A DNA stretch of 64,000 nucleotides, taken from positions 62,001 to 126,000 of the forward strand of contig CAKSNE010000001.1 of assembly GCA_934476085.1 (NCBI GenBank). Reading direction: 5' to 3'. The stretch comes from an uncultured Eubacteriales bacterium. GTDB lineage: Bacteria; Bacillota; Clostridia; Oscillospirales; Acutalibacteraceae. The notes below the pieces were generated by a model. The model had not been told where the DNA came from. It saw nothing but the letters and a program-made list of their open reading frames with translations, and did no database searches. The position numbers were made by a program, and so were the translations under genes. This document shows positions 43,068-51,611 of this stretch, one piece after another. Each line of letters opens with the position of its first letter. The first letter of the stretch is position 1.

Positions 43068-44189
43068 TTATGCTACGAAATTTAGGATTAATCCACCGGC
43101 AATTACCGAAGCTATTTGTCCCGAAACATTAGCACCGACGGAATGCATAAGTAAAAAGTTATTCGAATCTTCTTTAAGTCCCATTTTATGAATAACTCTT
43201 GCTGACATTGGAAAAGCCGAGATACCGGCAGCACCTATCATAGGATTGATTTTGTTTTTTGAAAATAAATTTAAAAACTTTGCAAAAAACACACCGCCAA
43301 CCGTATCAAATATAAAAGCAACAAGTCCTAAAGCTAAAATTAAAAGTGTTTCGTAATTTAAAAAATCATCTGCTTTCATTTTAGAAGCAACCGTAATACC
43401 TAATAACAAGGTTACAAGATTTGCGAGTACATTTTGTGCGGTATCTGATAATGAATTTAAAACTCCGCATTCTCGAATTAAATTACCAAACATTAAAAAG
43501 CCGACCAAAACCACTGCTCTCGGGGCACAAATACCCGTTATTATTGTAACGATTATAGGAAACAAAATTTTAGTAAGTTTTGAAACTTGAGTATTTTTAT
43601 ATGGCATTTTAATTAATCGCTCTTTTTTTGTAGTTATAAGCCTTATTACAGGCGGCTGAACTATTGGAACAAGTGCCATATATGAATAGGCCGCAACTAT
43701 TATTGCACCTATGTATTTTGTGCCTAAAAAGTTTGCAACAAAAATTGAAGTCGGACCGTCGGCTGCACCGATTATTGCAATAGATGCTGCATCTTTCAGT
43801 TCAAATCCAAATAATGAAGCTAAACTTAAGGTAAAGAAAATTCCAAACTGTGCCGCTGCACCGAAAAGCATTAATTTCGGATTTGCTAAAAGCGGACCAA
43901 AATCAATCATTGCCCCAATTCCGATAAATAAAATCAATGGAAAAAGCTCATTAGCTATGCCTTTTTCAAAAAGCAAATCTACAATTCCGATTTCGCGTAT
44001 GCCATTATATATTTGGTCAACTGCACCGGATAAAGGCAAATTTACTAAAATAGCTCCAAACCCCATTGGCAAAAGCAAAGCCGGCTCCATATCTTTCTTA
44101 ATTGCAAGAAAAATTAATAATCCGCCTATCAGCCACATAACAATCATTTGCGGTGTTATATTAAATAAATTTTCATATAATGTGCTCAT
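43068..44189 (-). CDS. oadB: Sodium-translocating decarboxylase beta subunit (OadB/GcdB)
   Basis: 373 residues from the ATG at 44189, which follows AAGGAGAAAAAG; an ATG 18 bases earlier is too close to its site. The membrane protein has about nine helices. It has the family motifs IGIGAMIDFGPLLANP, AADGPTSIFVANFLG, MGLKEDSNNFLLMHSVGANVSGQIASVIAGG. OadB couples decarboxylation of a carboxylated biotin to sodium export. The catalytic alpha subunit and a biotin carrier are not in the window. Confidence 0.93.
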   Translation of the reverse strand: MSTLYENLFNITPQMIVMWLIGGLLIFLAIKKDMEPALLLPMGFGAILVNLPLSGAVDQIYNGIREIGIVDLLFEKGIANELFPLILFIGIGAMIDFGPLLANPKLMLFGAAAQFGIFFTLSLASLFGFELKDAASIAIIGAADGPTSIFVANFLGTKYIGAIIVAAYSYMALVPIVQPPVIRLITTKKERLIKMPYKNTQVSKLTKILFPIIVTIITGICAPRAVVLVGFLMFGNLIRECGVLNSLSDTAQNVLANLVTLLLGITVASKMKADDFLNYETLLILALGLVAFIFDTVGGVFFAKFLNLFSKNKINPMIGAAGISAFPMSARVIHKMGLKEDSNNFLLMHSVGANVSGQIASVIAGGLILNFVA

Positions 44190-44399
44190 CTTTTTCTCCT
44201 TACACAAAAATCAAATAACAAGTAAATATATACTATAAAAAAATAATATATACAATATTAAATCAATTCTCTTAACAAAAAATTAACATATTTTAAAATA
44301 AATTTACGCTTTCTTGATAAAAAAATCTTTTTTTACTATTTATTTTAATTTGTTTATGTGGTAAAATTATCTTATTAAGAATTAGGGATTGTATAAATC

Positions 44400-45503
44400 A
44401 TGACTATAAAAAAGAGTTTAAAAAAATATTTTAAATTTTCTATTAAAGATACATGTAATTCGATACTTGTTTTGTTTTCAGCTTGGTGTATTTGTTGGGG
44501 ACTAAGCTATATTGATAATGTAGGTAATTTCTTTTTTTCTGTGTTTTTACTTGCTGTTTTTATAATATCACTTTGCACTAAAGGTTTTTTTTACGGAATT
44601 GTAAGCTCTTTTATCAGCGTTATTATAAATAACTTCTTTTTTACATATCCGTTTTTGAAATTTAATTTTACTCTTTCCGGTTATCCCCTTAATATTATAT
44701 GTTCTTTGACCGTTGCGATTATTACAAGTATTTTAACAACAAAAATTAAAGAACATTCTCAAATAAAAATTGAGGCTGAAAAAGAAAAGACAAGAGGCAA
44801 TCTTTTGCGTTCGGTTTCTCATGACCTTAGAACACCGCTTACTTCAATAATAGGTGCAAGCTTGGTTATTAAAGATAATGTTGATACTCTTTCTAAAGAA
44901 AAAATTGTCGAGTTATCCGGTGATATAGCAGAAGACGCTCAATGGCTTATAAGAATGGTTGAAAATATTTTATCAATTACAAGATTGGATAACAAAGAAA
45001 ATGCCAAAATTACTAAAAATGATGAAATTGTTGATGAAATAATTGAAAGCTCGGTTGTTAAATTTAAAAAGTATTTTCCTGAAAAAAAGGTTAATGTAAG
45101 TGTACCGAATGAATTAATAATGGTTCCTATGGACGCTACTTTAATTGAACAAGTTATAGTTAATTTGTTAGAAAACGCCGCTATTCATTCTAACAGCGAT
45201 GAACAAATAGAGCTAAATGTTAAAAAAGAAAACTCTTATGCGGCTTTTGAAGTAATAGATCATGGCGACGGTATTGACGAGAAAATTTTGCCTAAAATTT
45301 TTGAGGGTGCACATAGCGTTAAAAATATGAATGAAACAGATGAAAAGAAAAATATGGGCATCGGACTTTCGGTTTGCAATACGATTGTTAAAGCTCACGA
45401 TGGTTATATGAGCGCTGAAAACAGACAAGAAGGCGGCGCAGTTTTTAAATTTTATATTCCACTTGAGGAGGAAGATTATGAAGCGTACAGCTTTGATAGT
45501 TGA
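44400..45503 (+). CDS. Sensor histidine kinase, KdpD C-terminal type
   Basis: 367 residues. Four membrane segments (about 20-112) resemble the DUF4118 sensor part of KdpD. The dimerisation motif SHDLRTPLTS has His141. The ATPase domain shows EQVIVNLLENAAIHS (N box), VIDHGDGIDEKI (G1) and NMGIGLSVCNTIV (G2). The large N-terminal KdpD/USP domain of full-length KdpD is absent, so this is a half-size KdpD. No kdpFABC genes are seen. It overlaps its response regulator by 26 bases. Confidence 0.9.
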   Translation: MTIKKSLKKYFKFSIKDTCNSILVLFSAWCICWGLSYIDNVGNFFFSVFLLAVFIISLCTKGFFYGIVSSFISVIINNFFFTYPFLKFNFTLSGYPLNIICSLTVAIITSILTTKIKEHSQIKIEAEKEKTRGNLLRSVSHDLRTPLTSIIGASLVIKDNVDTLSKEKIVELSGDIAEDAQWLIRMVENILSITRLDNKENAKITKNDEIVDEIIESSVVKFKKYFPEKKVNVSVPNELIMVPMDATLIEQVIVNLLENAAIHSNSDEQIELNVKKENSYAAFEVIDHGDGIDEKILPKIFEGAHSVKNMNETDEKKNMGIGLSVCNTIVKAHDGYMSAENRQEGGAVFKFYIPLEEEDYEAYSFDS

Positions 45504-46182
45504 AGATGAAAATAGTATTTCTAATTTTTTATCAACAGTTTTGACTGTAAATAATTTTAATGTGATCAGAGCAACAACCGGTAGTGAAGCTTTTATGATG
45601 ATTTCATCACATTGCCCTGATATTGTTTTGCTTGATTTAGGTCTTCCTGATATGGATGGACAAAATATAATTTCAAAAATTCGTGAATGGTCAAATGTTC
45701 CGATTATTGTTGTTTCGGCTCGCTCAAGAGAAAAAGATAAAGTTGATGCACTAAATGCCGGTGCTGATGATTATATAACAAAGCCATTCGGTACCAGCGA
45801 ATTAATAGCAAGGGTAAATACTGCACTTCGTCATGCAAGCAATACAAATGGAAATGATTTATATGATGTTCAGTTTTTTGTTTGTGAAGAACTTGTTATT
45901 GATTTTAATAAACATCATGTTTATATTGCTTCAGAGGATGTTCATTTAACTCAGAATGAGTTTAAATTGGTATCGCTTTTGGCTAAACATGCCGGAAAGG
46001 TGCTTACTTATGACTTTTTGAAGAAAAATATATGGGGACCTACTTTAGAGAATGATAACCGAATTTTGCGTGTAAATATGGCAAATATCAGAAGAAAAAT
46101 TGAAAAAAATCCTGCTGATCCTGAGTTTATTTTTACCGAAATCGGCGTTGGTTACAGAATGGCAGACGGAGAGTTGAAATAA
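45478..46182 (+). CDS. OmpR/KdpE-family response regulator
   Basis: 234 residues from ATG 45478, which follows GAGGAGGAAGATT. The receiver domain has ALIVEDENSISNF (acid pocket), DIVLLDLGLPD (phospho-Asp about residue 51) and DYITKPFG (Lys). The C-terminal winged helix has HLTQNEFKLVSLLAKHAGKVLTYD and DNRILRVNMANIRRKIE. The partner is the upstream kinase. Target genes cannot be told; potassium uptake is the classical role of KdpE relatives. Confidence 0.92.
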   Translation: MKRTALIVEDENSISNFLSTVLTVNNFNVIRATTGSEAFMMISSHCPDIVLLDLGLPDMDGQNIISKIREWSNVPIIVVSARSREKDKVDALNAGADDYITKPFGTSELIARVNTALRHASNTNGNDLYDVQFFVCEELVIDFNKHHVYIASEDVHLTQNEFKLVSLLAKHAGKVLTYDFLKKNIWGPTLENDNRILRVNMANIRRKIEKNPADPEFIFTEIGVGYRMADGELK

Positions 46183-46290
46183 ATTTTGTAATAAATTTAT
46201 TTTTTTAAGTTTATATTGTCGAAATTTGTGTTTTTAGTGTTTTTAAAAATCAAATTAAAATAAAAAACTCCAAAATTTAATAAAAAAGGG

Positions 46291-46319
46291 TTGACAATTT
46301 GCTGCCATTGGTGTATTAT
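46291..46319 (+). promoter_or_regulatory. Promoter of the initiator tRNA
   Basis: TTGACA (46291-46296), 17 bases, TATTAT (46314-46319), about 31 bases before the tRNA 5' end. Confidence 0.8.
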
Positions 46320-46349
46320 ATATAGGCACTCAAAAAAGTGCTTAAATAT

Positions 46350-46404
<55 letters not shown>

Positions 46405-46426
<22 letters not shown>

Positions 46427-47871
46427 TTTGAATGTACGCCTATGTTTACGGTATATGTGCCGTCAATATGGGCGTATATTTCTGTTACAAGGCTTTTTAT
46501 TGCAGATGCACTATTATCATCATCCCAATTTTTTATTGCGTTTTCAAGCATTTTTACAATGTCTTGGGGACGCATTTTTTGTTTTTCTTCTCGTTCGTTT
46601 GCTGATATTATATCTTCAAGTTCGGATTTTTTTATTCTTAATCTGTCGATTTCGTCTGACATTTCTACAAAATCAGGTTTTTTCATTAAAACTTGCAAGC
46701 CGTTATTAATTTTAGTTGTAATTTCGTTTAATTCTCTTTTTTCTTTTGACAAATCTTTTGAAGCCGAGTTTAATCGGTCGCAGATTTCGTTAGCGACTTT
46801 TTCAAAATCTGTATGTAGCAAATATTCTTTAACATTTGTAATTACAAATTCTTCAATTTCATTTGCGTGTATATTCGGAACTTTACAAGTATGGGTACGA
46901 TACTTATTGCCACAAACATAATTTCTGTATTCATAGCCTTTTTTATTTGTGCTTGTATGACCTACAAAAGTAGCACCACAACAATCGCACTTAATTAATC
47001 CTGTAAGTAAATATTGTCTTTTAGCCTTATTTGTTGCTTGTCTATTGCTTTTCATTCGTTTTTGCACCCTTTCCCAAGTTTCTTTATCTATTATTTTAGG
47101 TATTGCATCTTCTATTCTTACGCAATTTGGATTAGGCTTTCCGCCTGCCCATTTTCGCAAGAGCTTTACTTGGCGTTTATTCCAAGTATAGACACCAATA
47201 TATCTTTCGTTTCTTAGAATTGATGATAGACTGTTATTTCCTATTGGGCGATTACGCTTTCCCATTGTGCCTTTTAAGGCATTTATTATTTGGGTATAAC
47301 TTTTACCGTCTGCATACATTTCGTAGATTTTACGCACTGTTTTGGCTTCATTTTCGTTGATTACATACTTTCCGTCAACAATATCATATCCAAGTGGGGG
47401 AGTACCGCCTAAAAATGCACCTTGTTTTGCTCTTGCGTGTACTCCTGCCATTGATTTTTGGCGAGTTTCCAAAACATCTCGTTGTCCCATTCCTACGGTA
47501 AGCAATTCAATCAAAAAATCATTACTGTTTGTAATATCGCCGAGTTTTTGTGTGCAGGAAATGACCTTAATATTTAACATTAACATCATTTTTCGAAAAC
47601 TAAACCAATCTCCTACATCTCGACTACCGCGAGTAACATCATAAATAACAACTGCGTCAAATTTATGTGCTGAAGCATCAGCAAGCAATTCTTGAAAACC
47701 TTGTCTGTCGGTGTTAGTGCCAGACTGAGCTTCATCTTTATATGTTCGCATTAAATTATAATTATGCTCTTTGCAATACTTTGTTATTGCTTCTAATTGA
47801 TATGCTATTGAGTTTTCTGTTTGTAGATCTGTTGAATATCTAGCGTAACCTACACACCTTAAATTATACAT
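46405..47871 (-). CDS. Large serine recombinase (phage integrase)
   Basis: 488 residues. The resolvase domain (1-145) has RCVGYARYSTD with the nucleophile Ser13, QLEAITKYC and AVVIYDVTRGSRD. The recombinase domain follows (LGGTPPLGYD, ILRNERYIGVY), then a zinc-ribbon with C-x2-C (KCDCCGATF) and C..C (CGNKYRTHTC), a coiled coil (about 370-430) and a C-terminal tail. It integrates and excises the prophage. Its last six codons and stop lie in tRNA sequence. Confidence 0.95.
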
Positions 47872-47929
47872 AATAAAAACACCTTCCTTTTTTTAAACCC
47901 CTCGAATTCGATAGGGTTAAAATTCATAC

Positions 47930-48046
47930 TTGAATAAGGTAAGGTGTTGTGATATACTTTAATTGTGTTTGTCGACACAGTATATCGGTGAGTACACCTT
48001 ACCGATAGCCCCTTATCCTGCTACAACAGGGTAGGGGGATTTTTTT
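47930..48046 (+). ncRNA. Candidate small RNA unit upstream of the integrase
   Basis: On the plus strand: promoter-like TTGAAT (47930-47935), 17 bases, TATACT (47953-47958); then TATCGGT...ACCGATA (47982-48006), a 7-bp hairpin; then a stem CCCCTTATCCTG / CAGGGTAGGGG (about 48010-48036) followed by seven T. No gene is encoded on this strand here. The region also holds the larger inverted repeat GGTAAGGTGT (47938-47947) / ACACCTTACC (47994-48003) with GATATACT / AGTATATC inside. The T-run fits only plus-strand transcription, so a transcript of about 80 bases is inferred. Confidence 0.45.
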
Positions 48047-49760
48047 ATTTAATTTTAATAGTTTTTGTTTTAGTCCAACTTGAATACAATTTTTTGCCTT
48101 TTGAGAATGAACGGATTTGAACCTTGTATTTGCCTTTTTTAAGTCCTTTCAGCACTTTGGTAGTAGATTTTTTGGTGTTATAAGTTTTATACTTCCATTT
48201 GCCTTTAATCTTGTATCTAACCTGAAAACCTACTGCGTTTTTAACCTTTGTGTATTTAACTTTAAATTGTTTTTTCCCGGAAGTTAATTTTATTGTAGGT
48301 GTGTTTACGCTAACATATGTTACATTTGAAGTATTATTTTGTGTGGTTGTATTAATAGTTGTTTGATTTTGGCTATTGTAATTATTATAATACTCGGTTT
48401 TCAAAGTTATGCCACATATAGTACAGGTTTTTCTTCTTAAACCCATTTCATCATTTGTAGCTTTAATAATAATTTCCCAATCGCTTTCTTTATGACCCTT
48501 TGCAGGGGTGGTTATACTATCTATTGAAGATTTGCATTTATTGAATCTAATACAATGTTTTGACATTAAACCTGTTTCAATACAAGTAGCTTCTTTATCA
48601 ACAGACCATTCACTTGAATAGTTATGACCTAATTTTGTATTTTCAACTTCTTTTGTATTAGTCTTATTACATCTATCACATTTTGCCGTTTCTGTGCAAT
48701 TAGTTGTGCAAGTTGCATTATTATCAGAAAAATAATTTGTAAAACTATGATTTAATTTAGGTATTATACTTTGTTGAGAAAAAATCTTTCCACAAATTGA
48801 ACAGTGAATACCAGAAGTTAATCCATATGATTCACATGTTGGTTCAATAGCTTTATCTGTAACTAATACATGTTCATTTGTATCACAATAATATTTATAT
48901 TTAATATTATTTTCTTTTGCATATTTTTCTGCATATGAATCTTTTTTTAAGTATATAATTAAATTTGATTGGCACTCTTCAAATATATCATCTCCGAGAT
49001 TCAATACGTTTTGTGGTATTGTTACATGTGATAATGACGTACAATATCTAAATGCTTTTTCACCAATATTTTTCACACTATTAGGGATTATTAACTCTTT
49101 CAATGACGAACAAGCAAAAAACGCCCAATTTCCTATACTTATTATACTATCACTTATTATGATATTTGAAAGATAGTTTCGATCTGCAAATGCGTGGTCT
49201 GCTATAAGCCTAGTGTTTTTTTTAATTGTATATTTTTGCGGGAGATTACTATTAGTATCTATCAAATAATTCCCTATATATAAAACGCCATTTTCCCAGT
49301 TGGATTCATCATTATAAATTGCCGTATCATCAAATACCCAATGTCCAATGCTTGTTACGCCATTTTCAATTGTTATATTTGCTAATGAACTGCAATACTG
49401 AAATGCACAATTGCCAATTGATATTACACTATTTGGAATTGTGATTTTTTCTAAATGTTTAGAACTATAAAATGCATAAGCACTTATGTTTTTTACACTA
49501 TCAGGGATGATTACACTTTTTAATGATGAACAATCAGAAAATGCATATTCACCGATGCTTATTACTATTTTTCCATTTATAACAGATGGTATTTCAAGTT
49601 CGTTATCATGTCCTATATATCGATTGATTTCTATAGTATTGTCATCGAGAACAGTATAGTCAAAATCACCACTTCTTTCGGCACTTGTACTTAATTGCAC
49701 AAATACTAAAACATTTATTATTACACATAAACACATTAAAATAGATATTAGTTTTTTCAC
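48045..49760 (-). CDS. Secreted BspA-like leucine-rich-repeat protein in the prophage
   Basis: 571 residues. Signal peptide about 1-27. LRR_5 repeats occupy about 55-290 (SIGEYAFSDCSSLKSVIIPDSV, ISIGNCAFQYCSSLANITIENGV and similar). About 295-450 is a set of Cys/His repeats of the type EPTCESYGLTSGIHCSICGK, common in Ruminococcus cell-surface proteins. The C-terminal FN3-like segment has VGFQVRYKIKGKWKYKTYNTKKSTTKVLKGLKKGKYKVQIRSF. It resembles host surface proteins rather than phage structural genes, so it may be a lysogenic conversion gene. Reading frame intact. Confidence 0.88.
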   Translation of the reverse strand: MKKLISILMCLCVIINVLVFVQLSTSAERSGDFDYTVLDDNTIEINRYIGHDNELEIPSVINGKIVISIGEYAFSDCSSLKSVIIPDSVKNISAYAFYSSKHLEKITIPNSVISIGNCAFQYCSSLANITIENGVTSIGHWVFDDTAIYNDESNWENGVLYIGNYLIDTNSNLPQKYTIKKNTRLIADHAFADRNYLSNIIISDSIISIGNWAFFACSSLKELIIPNSVKNIGEKAFRYCTSLSHVTIPQNVLNLGDDIFEECQSNLIIYLKKDSYAEKYAKENNIKYKYYCDTNEHVLVTDKAIEPTCESYGLTSGIHCSICGKIFSQQSIIPKLNHSFTNYFSDNNATCTTNCTETAKCDRCNKTNTKEVENTKLGHNYSSEWSVDKEATCIETGLMSKHCIRFNKCKSSIDSITTPAKGHKESDWEIIIKATNDEMGLRRKTCTICGITLKTEYYNNYNSQNQTTINTTTQNNTSNVTYVSVNTPTIKLTSGKKQFKVKYTKVKNAVGFQVRYKIKGKWKYKTYNTKKSTTKVLKGLKKGKYKVQIRSFSKGKKLYSSWTKTKTIKIK

Positions 49761-49771
49761 ATGTATTACCC

Positions 49772-49984
49772 CTATCCTGCTTCATTTTCGACTGTTTCTA
49801 TCGGCTTTATATCGTCATAGAAATGGTCTTTTTTTATATGCTTTAATTCGTGTTCTAATGCTTCTTTTTGCCTTTTAGGGCAGAGATTAGAGTTAATATA
49901 AACTTCAAATGTACCGTCAGGGTTTGGTACCGTTACACCGTTAATATGTTTCGGTAACGCAACAAGACGCACAAAATAATCCAT
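49772..49984 (-). CDS. Small ImmA/IrrE-like metallopeptidase
   Basis: 70 residues. The zinc motif HELKH is seen in LEHELKHIKKDHF. It resembles the short end of the ImmA family, in which the protease cuts the phage repressor to induce the prophage. It is next to the repressor gene, as expected. The N-terminal half (MDYFVRLVALPKHINGVTV) has no further recognised motif. It overlaps the upstream small gene by one base (TAATG). Confidence 0.75.
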   Translation of the reverse strand: MDYFVRLVALPKHINGVTVPNPDGTFEVYINSNLCPKRQKEALEHELKHIKKDHFYDDIKPIETVENEAG

Positions 49985-50157
49985 TAATCATCATTCTTTC
50001 TTAAAGCGTCAATTATTTTTACTGCTTGTTCGATTTCTTCTTTTGTACATCCTTTCGCTACTGAAAACAACATTTTGCCTTCCGGGCGATACTTTAAAAA
50101 CTCCAAATATTCTTTCATTTCCTTATCGTCTTCGGTAAGGTTTTTTTCATTTCCCAA
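49984..50157 (-). CDS. Small helical phage protein
   Basis: 57 residues with a TTG start (50157) and stop TAA at 49986-49984. The sequence begins LGNEKNLTEDDKEMKEYLEFLK and is largely helical and acidic at first, then basic. The stop overlaps the ATG of the peptidase. It lies directly between the repressor and the peptidase genes. No ribosome site is obvious, so coupling to the repressor gene is likely. Not recognised. Confidence 0.55.
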   Translation of the reverse strand: MGNEKNLTEDDKEMKEYLEFLKYRPEGKMLFSVAKGCTKEEIEQAVKIIDALRKNDD

Positions 50158-50160
50158 AAG

Positions 50161-50352
50161 TTAATCTACTGTTACATCAAAGTATTCAGCGATTTTTTCA
50201 AGAATTTCCGTAGTAGGTTTTACGTCTTTGCCGAGTTCTGCGTTTTTCTTCCAAGAAGAAATACTACCTTTATTGAATCCTGTTTCAATAGCAACTCGAG
50301 ATGGCTTTACACCTTTTTTATTACATAGGTCAATAAACTTGTCATAAAACAC
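50161..50352 (-). CDS. Phage Cro/CI-type XRE repressor
   Basis: 63 residues from GTG 50352, 8 bases after GAGG; a GTG at 50361 is too close. The HTH reads KKGVKPSRVAIETGFNKGSISSWKK. It lacks the usual C-terminal oligomerisation/cleavage domain, so it is a bare HTH repressor. It is transcribed away from the early promoter, with operators between. Confidence 0.85.
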   Translation of the reverse strand: MFYDKFIDLCNKKGVKPSRVAIETGFNKGSISSWKKNAELGKDVKPTTEILEKIAEYFDVTVD

Positions 50353-50385
50353 AAATAACACCTCGTTTTTTTGTGCAACATTAAT

Positions 50386-50469
50386 AAAGTTTAATTAATT
50401 AGACTTTTTCTATTGACAAGTTCAATCAAATGACTTATAATTAAGACAAAGTTTAAACGATTAAACTTT
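50386..50469. promoter_or_regulatory. Pair of 22-bp operators around the early promoter
   Basis: Two near-perfect palindromes: 50386-50407 (AAAGTTTAATT / AATTAGACTTT) and 50448-50469 (AAAGTTTAAAC / GATTAAACTTT), each with one mismatch. They share AAAGTTTAA outer arms and lie on both sides of the plus-strand promoter. They are likely binding sites for the adjacent repressor and the Cro-like protein. Confidence 0.75.
50413..50441 (+). promoter_or_regulatory. Phage early rightward promoter
   Basis: Perfect consensus TTGACA (50413-50418), 17 bases, TATAAT (50436-50441), between the two operators. Confidence 0.85.
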
Positions 50470-50494
50470 TAGAAATACGAAAAAGGTTGAAAAA

Positions 50495-50550
50495 TTAAAC
50501 TAATATGTTACTAATTTGTTTGACGACTACATTATATCATATTAGTTTAA
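50495..50550. repeat. Inverted repeat upstream of the Cro-like gene
   Basis: 13-bp perfect arms TTAAACTAATATG (50495-50507) and CATATTAGTTTAA (50538-50550), with the TTAAACT half-site of the operators. It may be a third operator or a leader structure. A second hairpin TTCAACT / AGTTGAA follows at 50555-50581. Confidence 0.55.
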
Positions 50551-50592
50551 GAAATTCAACTATTTTTTCAAAAAAGTTGAAAGGAGTAGAAT

Positions 50593-50781
50593 ATGTGGAT
50601 TGAAAAAGCAGTTGGCAAAATGCATCGTTTTAAAATTTCTAATATTGAATTGGCAGAGCATTTAAAAGTTTCACCGCAATATATTTCCGAAATTTTAAAC
50701 GGAAGAATCGTAAAAAAGGGTGCAGGCACTAAGGAAAAAATCCTTAATGCAATCGAAGAAATCATTGCAAGTAAAGAATAA
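50593..50781 (+). CDS. Phage Cro-like HTH protein
   Basis: 62 residues. HTH sequence FKISNIELAEHLKVSPQYISEIL followed by NGRIVKKGAGTKEKIL. It starts the rightward early operon. AAAGGAG lies before the ATG. It is probably the antagonist of the repressor. Confidence 0.82.
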   Translation: MWIEKAVGKMHRFKISNIELAEHLKVSPQYISEILNGRIVKKGAGTKEKILNAIEEIIASKE

Positions 50782-50828
50782 CACAAAATCTGTCCAAAAA
50801 AACGGACAAATGAAAGGAAGTGAGCAAA

Positions 50829-50975
50829 TTGACTGAAAAACAACAAAAAGAATTTGAAACTTCATTAGTGGAGTTTGCAATTAGAGTATTAAAAGGGGAA
50901 ACGACTTCCGAAAAGGAAATTGAGATACTCCCGGAAGTCGTTAACGCAATAATTCACAATTGTTTACAATCCTAA
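50829..50975 (+). CDS. Small phage protein with TTG start
   Basis: 48 residues beginning MTEKQQKEFETSLVEFAI (TTG read as Met), with GAAAGGAAGTGAGCAAA before it. It is helical and acidic. The end overlaps the opposite-strand gene by four bases. Not recognised. Confidence 0.6.
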   Translation: MTEKQQKEFETSLVEFAIRVLKGETTSEKEIEILPEVVNAIIHNCLQS

Positions 50976-51145
50976 TTTCCATTTGGATCTAGGGTTGAAA
51001 TAACTTGATCGTATACGGCTTTAAAGAAATCGGCAGTAGTTTTGCCACTGTCTTCATCTGCACTTGAAGTGCTTCCTTGAACTTTGGCAATGGTAATTTC
51101 TTTTGCGATTTCAACAGCCTTGTTAATGAAACCTTGATTGTGCAT
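50972..51145 (-). CDS. Small phage gene on the opposite strand
   Basis: 57 residues beginning MHNQGFINKAVEIAKEITI and ending STLDPNGN. GGGGGTGTTATT precedes the ATG at 51145. It faces the rightward early operon, so it is probably expressed separately. I recall similar small proteins (NKAVEIAKE..., then a helix and DFFKAVYDQV) in clostridial phages, but no function is known. Confidence 0.6.
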   Translation of the reverse strand: MHNQGFINKAVEIAKEITIAKVQGSTSSADEDSGKTTADFFKAVYDQVISTLDPNGN

Positions 51146-51212
51146 AATAACACCCCCTTTCGACTACATTATATATCAAAAGGGAAAATATTACAAGAAA
51201 GGAAGTGAAAAT

Positions 51213-51335
51213 TTGGATATAAAAATAGCCGATGGTTATGAGCCATCAGCAGAAACGGTAATAAAAATATTAATGGGTTGTTCTATTGATGATTTTATAG
51301 AACATCTATTAAAAGAAAAAGCCCCCGACCGCTAG
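51213..51335 (+). CDS. Small phage protein with TTG start
   Basis: 40 residues: LDIKIADGYEPSAETVIKIL then an acidic helix ending KEKAPDR. The TTG follows AAAGGAAGTGAAAA by a good distance. Not recognised. Confidence 0.6.
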   Translation: MDIKIADGYEPSAETVIKILMGCSIDDFIEHLLKEKAPDR

Positions 51336-51401
51336 GAACAGTCGAGAGCAAATACAAATATATGTTGTGCTTATTATAGCATAGAAAGAAAGGATTGTCA
51401 A

Positions 51402-51596
51402 ATGAATTTAACATTTATATCAATTACTGCCATTGCAGTATCAATATTTTGCTTAATTGGGTGCTTAATTGGGTGCTTATTTGAGCATTGTTGTAGTAAG
51501 CAGATTAAAGCCAATCAAGCAAAAAGACGCTTGAAAAACAAACAAAAATTAAACAGGCAAAACACTTTTGCAGAGTGCCTTTTGCCGATTGATTAA
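51402..51596 (+). CDS. Small single-pass membrane protein
   Basis: 64 residues. A hydrophobic stretch (about 3-27) contains LIGCLIGC, encoded by a tandem 12-base repeat (TTAATTGGGTGC twice). The rest is strongly basic. AGAAAGGATTG lies before the ATG. A membrane-anchored or toxic phage peptide is possible; unknown. Confidence 0.65.
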   Translation: MNLTFISITAIAVSIFCLIGCLIGCLFEHCCSKQIKANQAKRRLKNKQKLNRQNTFAECLLPID

Positions 51597-51611
51597 GGAG
51601 TTTATGAAACT

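Noticed and set aside
43711..44238. Long plus-strand open frame opposite oadB
   Set aside because: It is the mirror of a well-supported membrane protein gene, has no ribosome site and an implausible composition.
50524..51174. Direct repeat CGACTACATTATAT at 50524-50537 and 51161-51174
   Set aside because: Only 14 bases, AT-rich, and no functional context apart from lying upstream of genes; it may be chance.
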